Shown: one piece after another, positions 10,167 through 19,845 of the stretch | Position numbering within the stretch: the stretch's first letter is position 1 | Layout of the letters: the number at the start of each line of letters is the position of its first letter | From: Plantago elongata | Taxonomy: Eukaryota > Streptophyta > Magnoliopsida > Lamiales > Plantaginaceae | Direction of reading: 5' to 3' | DNA: 20,243 nucleotides | NCBI GenBank assembly: GCA_036897095.1 | Contig: JAYMSP010003313.1 | Coordinates: forward strand, 1 to 20,243 | Program-made: the position numbers and the translations under genes | Notes under the pieces: model-generated | Told to the model about the DNA's origin: nothing | What the model saw: the letters and a program-made list of their open reading frames with translations, nothing else | The model's database searches: none

Positions 10167-10884
10167 TATAGTATAATAATACTGCATGTTATATTTATCT
10201 GTTGAGGCATAGTTACTGTTATAGGTTTGGAAAAATACCGAGACAGGCTTGTCGTCTGTTGTCTGAATTTATCTGTTAAAAGTCATAAACCGGATGTAAT
10301 TTTAGAAAATAAAATAAAATGTCACATTGACGGTTTTCTGAAGAAATAAATTTAGGAACTTATTTAAGGTTAAAAGCTGAGTTTTACTAAATAGTCAAAT
10401 AAATAGTGTCAATTAGTTTAAACGTCGATTAATTTAATAAATTAAAGTGTCGTAAATAATTATAAAACTCAGATATGAAATCCGGTTACCTACGTCATAG
10501 AGTTTGTGGACTAAGTATACCGAGACGTTAGGGAATTATTAGGAGTCTCTTAAATACTTTAGTCTGGGTTTAAGTAGTATTGTTTATCTGTTTATCAAGA
10601 ATTTTGGAGTCATCGAACCTGCAAGATATCTACGGTGAGTGATTACGAGCTTTCGACATCCGGCCCTGGGAAAGTTTGCTACTGTTGATTCCTGTTCCTG
10701 TTTATGTGCCTTACTGTCTAACACTGACTACGGATCCCCGACGACGACAGCCTGACTCCGATCAATTTACCGATTTAGATTTCTAACTGTATAAACTATA
10801 GATGACATGTACTTAGGATACACCACCTGTCTTGACTTAACATTTTATTGCTCCAATTGTTGATTCATACTGTACACCGAGTCA

Positions 10885-10985
10885 TGTCTACTGATCCTGT
10901 TTACTGATACTGTTACTGCTCCTGTTACTGATCATGTTCACTGATACTGTTACTGAACCTGCATATTAATCCTGTTACTGATCCT
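10885..10985. repeat. Irregular CTGTTACTGATC repeat
   Basis: About seven imperfect copies of a 'cctgttactgat' unit run through this part of the LTR (for example near 10906, 10921, 10942 and 10972). They form a low-complexity tract with no coding sense. Confidence 0.65.
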
Positions 10986-11108
10986 CATGCACTGCATTGC
11001 ACGAAACAATTTTCCTGAAAATGCAACCACACACTAAAAAATGTTTTCGGAAACCGTTGACATCCTGTTTAGCTGGGTGATGTCACTTGCAGCACTGCTG
11101 TTACTATC

Positions 11109-11237
11109 GCCAGGTGGAATACCTGTAGCGATTACTGTTATTGTTACTGTTGCCGGGTGGAATACCTGCAACGATTATTGTTACTGTTACTGTCGCCAGG
11201 TGGAATACCTGCAGCGATTACTGTTACTATTACTGTT
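11109..11237. repeat. Three 43-bp tandem repeats with a hairpin core
   Basis: Three head-to-tail units (11109, 11152, 11195) each begin gcc(a/g)ggtggaatacctg and continue with (t/c)a(g/a)cgattactgtta-type sequence. Each unit holds 'aggtggaatacct', a short inverted repeat (AGGT/ACCT with a 5-base loop). The translated frames across it only reflect the repeat. Confidence 0.9.
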
Positions 11238-11605
11238 TGCGGTTTCCCCACTGTGCCAAAAATAATTGCCTGATCAGCGTGTGTGTTGGTTTGTTGTATT
11301 TTGCATTCACACGCATATTCATGCATGCTTGACTATCCTCACTGAGTCCTAGTGACTGACGCTCTCCCTGTTTCAATAATTTTGTTTTCCCTGATTTTGA
11401 GCACGCTGAAAGGATTGGGTAGCTAGTAGATAGCCGGTCTCAAACTGATTCCGCTGCTGACATTAGTATAAACATGTGTTTTCCTGTTTTAACTTATCCA
11501 GTACATTTGGGTTTTTAACGGATAATATTTTGATATTTTAATATCAATGTATTTGAAATATTCGGCACGACCCTTGACGTGTGAACCAGATCCCGGGCTG
11601 TTACA

Positions 11606-11610
11606 GACAA
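11606..11610. repeat. Target-site duplication, right (GACAA)
   Basis: This exact copy of 8838-8842 directly follows the TTACA end of the solo LTR. The interrupted ORF resumes immediately after it. Confidence 0.9.
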
Positions 11611-12425
11611 AGATTCGAATTTTGCTGTCAGAATACTGTATTAAGAGGCTACAAATAACAAGATAGAGGACTGCCCCTCATCTTTCATTTTGGAAGACAT
11701 CCGGACTAGACACCTGTTTGAGCACTGAAACGTGCTTGCCAGCATTCTGCATAGATGCTTGGACGGAAACAAGGGTGGCATTGACCAGATAAGCCTGGAG
11801 AGGTGGATGATAATGGCCATTCTCCATAAGGAACTAACGAATAGAGACAACCTCTTCAATTGGGGGAAGTATTTGTTCATCAAGTTTGTAAACAGGGTCA
11901 ATGAATTTGAGCCCAAAATTGTCAAAGGCCGTGTAGACACAAAGGCTAACATGCACTATGGTCTAAAAATTTGCTACACTGTAGATAAATGTGGAGTTGC
12001 TCTTAGAGAGTACAAGAAATCCCAGTGACCAACTCTATGTACATACATGCATATGAGGATGCCTTGAAGCAAGAAGCCAAGGATGAGTTGGTTGCTATGA
12101 GCGAAGGAGTACTTGCAGAAGAGGTACAGGGTGAGGTCCACATTGCAAAGAAACCAAGGACCAAGAAACCTAGGTTAACGAAGAGGACTCAACTTTTCGT
12201 TAATGACACTCCTCAACCAGAAAGGGCAACTCAGAAAGTTGAAGCCCAGAGACACTTTCCAGCTCAGAAGGACTCCAGTTCAGAAACGAGATCCTTGAGT
12301 TTAGGCAAAATTCCAGAGGTATCAAAAAATGAGCACAACTTAATTGAAGAATCAGTCCTAGACCTTGACTTAGAGTCTGATGATGATGTGCCACATCAAC
12401 TTCTTCTTAAAAATCAAGGAAGGAA
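11611..12425 (+). pseudogene. Extra ORF, continuation after the LTR insertion
   Basis: Directly after the duplication the frame reads DSNFAVRILY, meets a TAA, then continues as KIEDCPSSFILEDIRTRHLF and LASILHRCLDGNKGGIDQIS. It goes on through NLFNWGKYLFIKFVNRVNEF to a TGA at 12026-12028. A one-base slip leads into a Lys/Glu-rich second frame (MYIHAYEDALKQEAKDEL, KKPRTKKPRLTKRTQ) that stays open to about 12425. The helical first part would pair with the 8311-8842 segment as one globular domain; the rest looks disordered and basic or acidic. No enzyme motif was recognised. The element association is inferred from strand and position. Confidence 0.5.
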
Positions 12426-13687
12426 ACTCCTGGTGCAGACTCTAGCTCAGCTTCACTGCCTCAGAAAGCCAAGGTTGTAGAAGATGCAATCCCAGAAAAG
12501 GTAGTAGAAGATGTCACACACCAACAGGCAGAAGAAGGATTGGTGAATGATGACAAATTGATGGAAGATGCTTATATTGCTTCCACAATCCAGTTGCCAG
12601 CAAACTTCATTGTTAAAGAAATTCTTGTATTTGCGCAGGTTCCTCAAACATCTGAAATGGGAATTCAGAATGTTGAAGCAAAGGAAAGGTTCGAAGTACC
12701 AGAAACATCAAGCAATAGAATGGAAGCCAACTTGCCTGAAGAATCACAGGCAGCAAAAGTGGTTTTTATCTAACTTGTTAAACATTTTTAATGATTAACT
12801 TGCTACTCATAAACTTCATTTGTTACAGGCTTTCATAGAGACCACAGAGCAGGGGAAAGACACTGCACCCATCTCTCTGATTGGAGAAGAGGTTCCTTCA
12901 ACCCCCAATATACAAGAGTCATAGCCTAATGTGCAGTTAATAAATTGTCTCTGAAATGAAACAATTTCATTCTAAGATAATTCTTGTATATGTCTAACTC
13001 CAATGTCTCTGAACATGCAACAACTAAGAAAGAAGCTAAAGTAGTGGAAACACTACAAGTCCAAGAAAATCCAGATGTTGCAAAGTCTAGAAACCTCCGC
13101 AGCACCTATGGAGATAGACCAGGCAGAATTAGCCAAGTCTCCAGAAAGGATGTCAGAAGCCACTCAGGTTTCTGAAAGAATAGTCTCTGAGCTTCCTAAC
13201 TTGGAAGTAAGTGAATTCCAGAAACTCTAATCTTTCACACCATTCTGTAACCAATCTCTAAGGTTTGATTTTTGTTCTTAGGCTCAAGTGGAAAGAATGA
13301 TTCAAGAGGATGCATCCACTCCTCGAGTCAAGGTATCTGAAGCACCAATTTCTCCAAAAGTACAAGTTCATGAGCCTAGTGTAGACACACAGGTATGCTC
13401 AGAAACATAAATTTCTATTAAGCTCAGATAACCACGAGTCAGTTTGAATAAAACTAACTTGAAATCATTTCTTTCAGGCTCAAGTGTTACCAGGAATCGA
13501 TGTGGAAGCTCCACTCGATTTGAAGACAGTCTTGACAATCACCCTGAATCGACATATCAAATGTTTTAGACAATGGCAAAAGCTCAGAAAAGCTGATCTT
13601 ACGGAGCTTGCCAAGGTGATCGACAATCCAGAGAGGAGGGCACGAGCTTTTGATCTAGAGAACTATATACATGGTTCATTCCCATAG
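12424..13687 (+). pseudogene. Extra ORF, middle part with serial short introns
   Basis: An open stretch 12424-12761 (Glu/Val-rich, KAKVVEDAIPEKVVEDV) is followed by three candidate phase-0 introns: 12762-12828, 13207-13281 and 13393-13477, of 67, 75 and 85 bp. The latter two have good donors (gtaagt, gtatgc), and all have pyrimidine-rich AG acceptors. The downstream exons start GCTTTCATAGAG, GCTCAAGTGGAA and GCTCAAGTGTTA. The exon 13282-13392 is exactly 37 codons. The last exon (13478-13687) gives TLNRHIKCFRQWQKLRKADL and keeps the same frame as the 13703 segment. Breaks include a TAG near 12921 and a frameshift near 13090. Exons starting alike suggest exon duplication. The protein would be low-complexity and acidic; function unknown. 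Confidence 0.5.
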
Positions 13688-15091
13688 TTCTCCTTTCACT
13701 AGATGATGGATGAAGACTTTGCTTATTCTCTTAATAAGAAGGTGATGAGCGCCTTCAATGATGCTGATGAAGCGACCAAGCGGAAAATGGCACTAAATCC
13801 TGTGCTGCTCCAAAAGCTCAAAGTATATCCTTCTGAGTAGGAGGAAGTCAATGGGCAGTGGATTACATTTCCTGAGATAATTAACTTGGTATCGGATGAA
13901 GAGGAGGAGTATGATGAGAATGATGTAGAAGACTCCTTTGAGGATCGTTCAGAAAGAGGTGACGGTGATGACAATGATCATTTTGATGATAATAATTATG
14001 GTCCACCAGGGACAGGTGGAATGGCACAAGGAGAAGCCAGAATAGGTACTCCAACCGCTGAGGATCCTACTTAGTGGTATCCACCAACATCAAATCAATC
14101 ACCACCTCCAGCTAATCAAGATGGTTAATCCCAACAAGAGCATGAACAAGATCAACAAGTCGATCCTTCTGAAGACATAAGGTTGTTGAATCAAGAGTTA
14201 CAAAACTCAGAGAGATGTTGGAAGAAGAGACCAAGCTCAGCCAGGAGTATCAAACTCTAATTGACGCTAAACAAGCCCAATTACTGATGATTGAAGCAGA
14301 AAATGTCAAGGAAAGAATACTCCTTGAAGAGAAGCTACAACTAAAGAAAGATATCGAAGTCACAGCTGCAGAATTTAGCGCTCTGGTGACCGAAGATAAT
14401 GAGCATGATGCTAAGGCTGCATCGGATAGACCAAGTGAGCCATCTTCTCAGAAAGCCAGCACCAAAGGGAAAGAGAAAATGGATGCTGAGCCTGCTCACA
14501 ATGAACCGATTATATTGAGCACTGATGATTATGAAAAAATACAAGGTATGGCACCAGAAGAGGACGAGATGAATGTATCTCATTTGAAGAGATCACTTCT
14601 TGCTCCACATATCTTCTCATCCATCCGTAACTTCCAGAGACGGTAAATTCCTTGGAAGGAGCACAGTGTTTCAAGCGCTCATAAATGATTTGGTTGTTGA
14701 AGATTTCCAGGTACTTGAATCTGTACCTACAAACCTTAAGCCAGTTGCTAAGCTCTTACTGCATAGTGCCACTAGCATAGCTTTGTCTCAGAATGACTTA
14801 GGCATGATTAGGGATGAAGACTGCAACAATACCAACAGAGAACTTGATGAAGCCCAATATGTTATAATGAAGGCAGAGTCTATCTTGCATTCGGTGGAAG
14901 AGCTAAACCAAAAGGAGCAGTTACTCCTTAAAGAGAACCAAGAGCTCAAAGAAGAAGTTCAGAAGCTAGTCCAAGTGCACAACAACTTACATCAGAACTT
15001 TGAGTGTCTGTCTCATTCTTATTACAGTTTGAGTCAGTCACTCATGACTATGGGGGAAGAGAGAACTACCCAGGAAGGTAGAGGACGTTAG
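13688..15091 (+). pseudogene. Extra ORF, acidic and coiled-coil part
   Basis: The frame continues from 13478 through in-frame TAG or TAA codons at 13685, 13700, 13838, 14072 and 14126. Each is one C-to-T change from a Gln codon. It encodes MDEDFAYSLNKKVMSAFNDA, a very acidic stretch (SDEEEEYDENDVEDSFEDRS, 13890-13960) and a Pro/Gln-rich patch. After a frameshift near 14205, a coiled-coil region runs from 14215 (EEETKLSQEYQTLIDAKQAQ). A second frameshift near 14640 leads to LINDLVVEDFQVLESVPTNL and a Leu/Glu heptad segment (ESILHSVEELNQKEQLLLKE, about 14876-15000) ending at 15091. It looks like an oligomerising structural or envelope-like protein, but no family was recognised. Confidence 0.5.
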
Positions 15092-15370
15092 AGAAAACAA
15101 GTCCCCTCCACAAGTCAAGTTCTAGAGCAGGACATGCCTTCTGAAGAACCAAGACCAAGGCATCAAAGTCGAATAACTAGGGGTTCCAAGGCCCTTATTA
15201 TATCTGAAGGTACCAAGCCTTATGAATAAGAAAAATAAAAACGAGAGATCAAAGACAAAGAGGAAACCTGTAAGTCTCCACTTAGGAACTTCAATGATAA
15301 TGATGATGATGAAACTGACACAGATGAGCATCCACTTTACAGAAAGAGAAGAAGAGTGAAGCCTATATGA

Positions 15371-16190
15371 ACCTCCTCTGGCTGTAAATCCAAGAGCTGC
15401 CAGAACTCCTTATGAAAACACCAAGTCGATCCAAGGTGGATCTTCCAGCACAAACCCCAGAAAGAAAGTAGAAATGGAGAAAGGACTGAATCGAAGAATG
15501 CGTAGGAACATGCAGTTTGGTAGAGCTCAGGAGGAAGAACAAGAAGAAAGACCAGCTGCTGCTCAGATTGAGTATGTCAAGAATAATGATAGCCAATCAT
15601 CCTACAAATGCATACATCTCCAAAATGGGTACTGGATTCTTGAGCTACAACATTTGCTATTAAACAAGAAGTTTCCAGATCCTATCTACATGCAAATGAT
15701 GGCATGGAGAACCAATAAGCTTACTCTGCTTAATCCAAAGAATGCTCACAAGTGGCTTAATTTCGAGGTTCATTTACGGACTGAGGGTAAGAATAAGCCA
15801 TTGGATTTAACTTGTCCTTATCCAAAGCCAGATGATGTACACAAAACCAGAAAGTTGGATGGTACTCTCAGCAAGCAGAACAAACTAGGTGTTCAAACCT
15901 ACGAATCATTTTACATGACAAGGGAAGAATATCTGGATGACATTGCAAACTGTGAAGAAATTTACAAGTATTTTGAGTTGCCTATGCTGAAGATCAACCA
16001 TGCTTGGGTATGGGGAAAGTACTTGTGGATTAAGAACTTCATTAAGTCTAAAAGAGACTATCTAGAAAATCATGATGATTCTGACAAAGCTTACAAAGAA
16101 ATTTGTGATTTAGCTAGAAAGACAGAGCTCTATGTCAGAAGGTTACTTTATGAATATGTTGAAGACTGTAGGAGGGTTGATCCCCATTGA
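15371..16190 (+). pseudogene. Extra ORF, C-terminal domain
   Basis: This is the longest uninterrupted frame of the window. It is open from just after a TGA near 15355 (YEPPLAVNPRAARTPYENTK) through the first Met at 15474 to TGA at 16188-16190. An Arg/Glu-rich lead precedes a globular-looking part: SSYKCIHLQNGYWILELQHL, AHKWLNFEVHLRTEGKN, LGVQTYESFYMTREEYLDDI and HAWVWGKYLWIKNFIKSKRD. No transmembrane segment, signal peptide or catalytic motif is evident. The WGKYLWIK motif echoes WGKYLFIK at about 11860. A shifted frame after about 16165 (GLIPIDPEDEEAKELKV) suggests one lost or gained base before the true end near 16299. Function unknown; its better preservation may reflect less damage rather than selection. 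Confidence 0.6.
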
Positions 16191-16299
16191 TCCAGAAGAT
16201 GAAGAAGCTAAAGAACTTAAGGTTTCTGAACCTGAATTATTTTTGAAGACTAGTTCTTTAGGATGTTTACTTGGGGATTGGATTCTCCTGTTGTCCTAA

Positions 16300-16700
16300 T
16301 TAACATAGTAATTTTGTAATTTTGCTGACTATATTTCATTGTTATACATCGTGTAAAAGTTATCTTATGGTATGTAATATTCTTTCTCTAGATCATACTC
16401 TCAGAAATCATGTATAAGAAGATAACTTGTCAGCAAAGTTTTCACTTCTTGTGATTTGGTTGATGTTTACTTTCTGCACTTAATTTATCTGATTGAATAT
16501 CCTTTCAAATGATTAAGTGGTGGATTGTTTTCACTTCCATGTTTGTAATAGGACTTTGAGATAGTCATGGTTGACTGATCATATGACTTATCTTTAGTAC
16601 AGAAAGGTGACTAGTACTCTTAGTTCACTTGAACATTGTAAAAGAGGAAATCACTTAATATGTTAGTCCAGTTGAATTTGTAATAGGATTATTAGGTCTC
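16300..16700 (+). other. Non-coding stretch after the extra ORF
   Basis: No reading frame is supported here. The sequence is AT-rich with long T-rich runs, and probably holds the 3' untranslated region of the extra ORF and the approach to the LTR-like region. No clear polypurine tract was seen. Confidence 0.45.
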
Positions 16701-17925
16701 TGAATGTAATTTTATATTTTGAGAAGGCCGTGAAGACGGATCCTAGCAACGAAGCTTAATCGAAGATTTGAAGACTGAAGATTGCGCAAGTTTGATGAAG
16801 ACACAAGGGATTAGTCTCCGCAGATAGACTATGTTCAGAAAGCACTTTGTATAATGCATTTGGCACGATACACCTCTCTGAATATATGATATCAACGAGT
16901 CAAGGTGCATGCTAGCTTTCAGAAAGGCTTATGTGCCTGTTGAGACTATAGGACAAAGAAATAGTATTAATTACACCAACTGAAAAGTCGATCCAGCAAG
17001 CCCTCTCTGAAAAATGAGAAAGTGACTTCTGAGTACTCATTTCGAGATATCAATGGATTGAATTCTGAGAAGGTCTAACGGATACTATTCAAACGACTCT
17101 CAAATTCATCTATAAATATCAACACTTAGAAGCTGGAAATACACACACGAACTTCACTTATACTTTCAAGTATTCTCTCAAGCATTCATACTCCAAGCTC
17201 ACTGTTGCGACTATACAGCTCGAACAATCACTAGTAGTTCTATGTGTATTGAACCATAACAAGAGTTTGATCATCTATGAAAGAGTTGAAAACTCAGACA
17301 TCCTTTCAGAAGTTCATTCTCCAGAACGGATATCAACACTTGAGTCAGAAAGGAGATACCTACCATATACTGAACAATTATATTAAGTAGTGTAATCTTC
17401 CCAAGCTCTCTATTATAATAGCTGAAAAGTTATTTTAAGAGTAGCCTGACAACAGTCATATAACCAACACCATCTAGGCGTGAAGTACAAGATGTACTTG
17501 GTTTGGGAAATCAAGGAAAAGCTCCAAGGTTATCTTGAGTACATGAAGTACTTGGATTTAGAAGCTAGGGAACAACTTAGGGGTAACATTTGGTTGGGAA
17601 CCATTTGTTTGTAGGGATCTTAGAATAGGATACATTGTATGGAGAATTCAATTATCTGTTATAGTGAATTCTAGGTCTCAGAAAGGTCGAAGTGGACTAG
17701 TTGGAGGATTACGTCACCTCCAGATACCACTATAAGTTGCTGTGTTATTTACTTATTGTATTTGCATTCTAGCATCACACACACACAAACACATTATTAC
17801 TGCAAAACACATTTACATTTATCTATCGCTTAAAGTCTTCCGCTCTATTAATTTGGAGGGAAGTAACAATTAAGGGTTTCATCGTTTGGAGGGAAGTAGA
17901 CTACTCAAGAATTTCACATTCAATA
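16700..17925 (+). mobile_element. LTR-like region of the copia element, boundaries uncertain
   Basis: About 1.2 kb without coding potential lies downstream of the copia-associated genes on the same strand. It has features of a plant copia LTR: 'gaagatttgaagactgaagatt' runs (about 16760-16800), a TATA box at 17111-17118, a long leader-like segment, and a T-rich, CA-rich tail (17740-17820). No partner LTR is in the window and no primer-binding site was found, so its ends are estimates. A repeated 'tttggagggaagta' (17851 and 17884) lies near the right edge. The plastid insertion starts right after it. Confidence 0.5.
17111..17118 (+). promoter_or_regulatory. TATA box in the LTR-like region
   Basis: TATAAATA in 'ttcatctataaatatcaacac' is followed by a C/A-rich stretch suited to a transcription start. 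It supports the LTR reading for 16.7-17.9 kb. It is a motif call only. Confidence 0.55.
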
Positions 17926-17929
17926 TGTC

Positions 17930-18181
17930 GTAAATGAATAACGAATTAAGCAAATCAATAAATTTAAAAAGAAGGCATAATCCATGAAAGCTTGTTTGGT
18001 CTTCACTGGGAACTTGAGTACGGAGTAGATCTTTTTGTTTGGAGGTTTTCTATAATTTTAAAGCGAGAACTCCTTTCTTTGGAGTTATTGTAACTACTTG
18101 AGCCGGATGAAAGGAAACTTTCACTTCCGGTTTTGAAGGGGGGAGATCTTATAGGATCCTATCCCAATTTTTCTTTTGTTA
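17930..18181 (+). pseudogene. rpoC1: Plastid rpoC1 group II intron, 3' part
   Basis: This is the 3' end of the plastid rpoC1 intron, in its natural position before exon 2. Domain V is recognisable at 18100-18133: it starts GAGCC with the AGC triad, has a TGAAAG/CTTTCA stem capped by a GAAA tetraloop, and closes with CCGG pairing. Domain VI follows, to the TTTTGTTAG end. The left end of plastid similarity is judged to be near 17930, from recall of plastid sequence, so allow a few tens of bases. Exon 1 and most of the intron are missing. In this nuclear setting it would not splice by the plastid machinery. Confidence 0.75.
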
Positions 18182-18190
18182 GGCCCATAA

Positions 18191-18266
18191 CGAAAAAACC
18201 CACTTTCTTGCGATTACGAGGTCTATTCGAATATGAAATACAATCTTGGAAATACAACATTCCTCT
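18191..18266 (+). repeat. 76-bp tandem duplication in rpoC1, copy 1
   Basis: It runs from CGAAAAAACCCAC to CATTCCTCT and is repeated head to tail at once. The copies differ at one base (ggtct against ggttt). At 76 bp the duplication shifts the frame, so it could not exist in a working rpoC1. Confidence 0.97.
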
Positions 18267-18342
18267 CGAAAAAACCCACTTTCTTGCGATTACGAGGTTT
18301 ATTCGAATATGAAATACAATCTTGGAAATACAACATTCCTCT
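18267..18342 (+). repeat. 76-bp tandem duplication in rpoC1, copy 2
   Basis: This second unit of the duplication continues into the rest of exon 2. With the near-identical first copy it probably arose by slippage or unequal exchange after transfer to the nucleus. Confidence 0.97.
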
Positions 18343-19119
18343 TTTTTTACTACACGAGGCTTTGATACATTTCAAAATCGAGAAATCTCTACCGGTGCAG
18401 GGGCTATTCAAGAACAATTAGCCGATCGAGATTTACAAATTATTCTAGATAATTCTTTGGTAGAATGGAAAGAATTAGGGGAAGAAGGACCCACAGGGAA
18501 TGAATGGGATGATCAAAAGGTTGGAAGAAGAAAGGATTTTTTGGTTAGACGCATGGAATCAGCTAAGTATTTTATTCAAACCAATATAGAACCAGAATGG
18601 ATGGTTTTGTGTTTATTACCAGTCCTTCCTCCTGAGTTGAGACCCATTGTTCAGATAGATGGGGTAAATTAATGAGCTCGGATATTAATGAACTCTATCG
18701 AAGAGTTATATATCGAAATAATACTCTTACCGATCTATTAACAAGTAGGTTTACACCTGGCGAATTGATAATGTGTCAGGAGAAATTAGTCCAAGAAGTC
18801 GTCGATACACTTCTTTATAATGGAATCCGGGGCAACCGATGAGGAACAATCATAATCAAGTTTACAAGTCATTTTCAGATGTAATTGAAGGCAAAGAGGG
18901 AATATTTTGCGAGGCTCTGCTTGGCAAATGGGTCGATTATTCAGGTCGTTCCGTCATTGTTGTAGGTCCTTCGCTTTCATTACATCAATGTGGATTACCC
19001 CACGAAATCGCAATCGAGCTTTTCCAGACATTTGTAATTCGTGGTCTAATTAGACAACATCTTGCTTCAAACATAGGAGTTGCTAAGAGTCAAATTTAGG
19101 AAAAAGAACCTATTGGTGA

Positions 19120-19245
<126 letters not shown>

Positions 19246-19255
19246 TAGTTTGTAA

Positions 19256-19462
<207 letters not shown>

Positions 19463-19845
19463 TAGGTATAATCCGTGGAATCGACGAAACTATCAAAATA
19501 AAAGTAGTGATAATAAGAACCATAACTATACAAAAGAGCCCTTTTTTTCTAATTCGTATGATGTAATTGGAGCTAATTGGCAGAAATGAATCCACTTAGC
19601 TAGTCCTTTGTGGCTCCGGTGGCGATTAGATCAACATTATTTCTCCAAGTGAAACTCTTATCGAAGTTCACTATGAATCCTTAGGAACTTAATATGAGAT
19701 TTATGGACACTATCTAATAGTCAGAAGTCTAAAAAAAGAAATTCTTTTTCTACACATTCGAACCACTGTTGGTCATATTTCTCTTTATCGAGAAATCGAA
19801 TAAGCCATACAGGGATTTTTTCAGGCCCGTTCGTCTGATACCTAA

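Larger units (their letters stand above)
8843..11605 (+). mobile_element. Solo LTR, 2763 bp, probably of a gypsy-type retrotransposon
   Basis: It starts TGTAAGGTCTGCG and ends CGGGCTGTTACA. The ends form the perfect inverted pair TGTAA/TTACA with the usual TG...CA, and the flanks are the perfect duplication GACAA. No primer-binding site, polypurine tract or coding domain lies between them, so this is a solo LTR left by recombination between the two LTRs of an element. A plus-strand TATA box at 9555-9562 sets its orientation. Large LTRs of 2-4 kb are common in Tekay/Del chromoviruses, and the sequence character fits, but without internal genes that assignment is tentative. The LTR holds a Pro/Ser-rich chance frame (9174-9701) and several tandem repeats. 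It interrupts the extra ORF, so it is younger than that gene. Confidence 0.9.

Noticed and set aside
11641..11952. 103-codon minus-strand frame
   Set aside because: It is the antisense shadow of the better-supported plus-strand frame 11611-12028.
17776..17787. Short CA microsatellite
   Set aside because: Only about six dinucleotides; too short to be notable.
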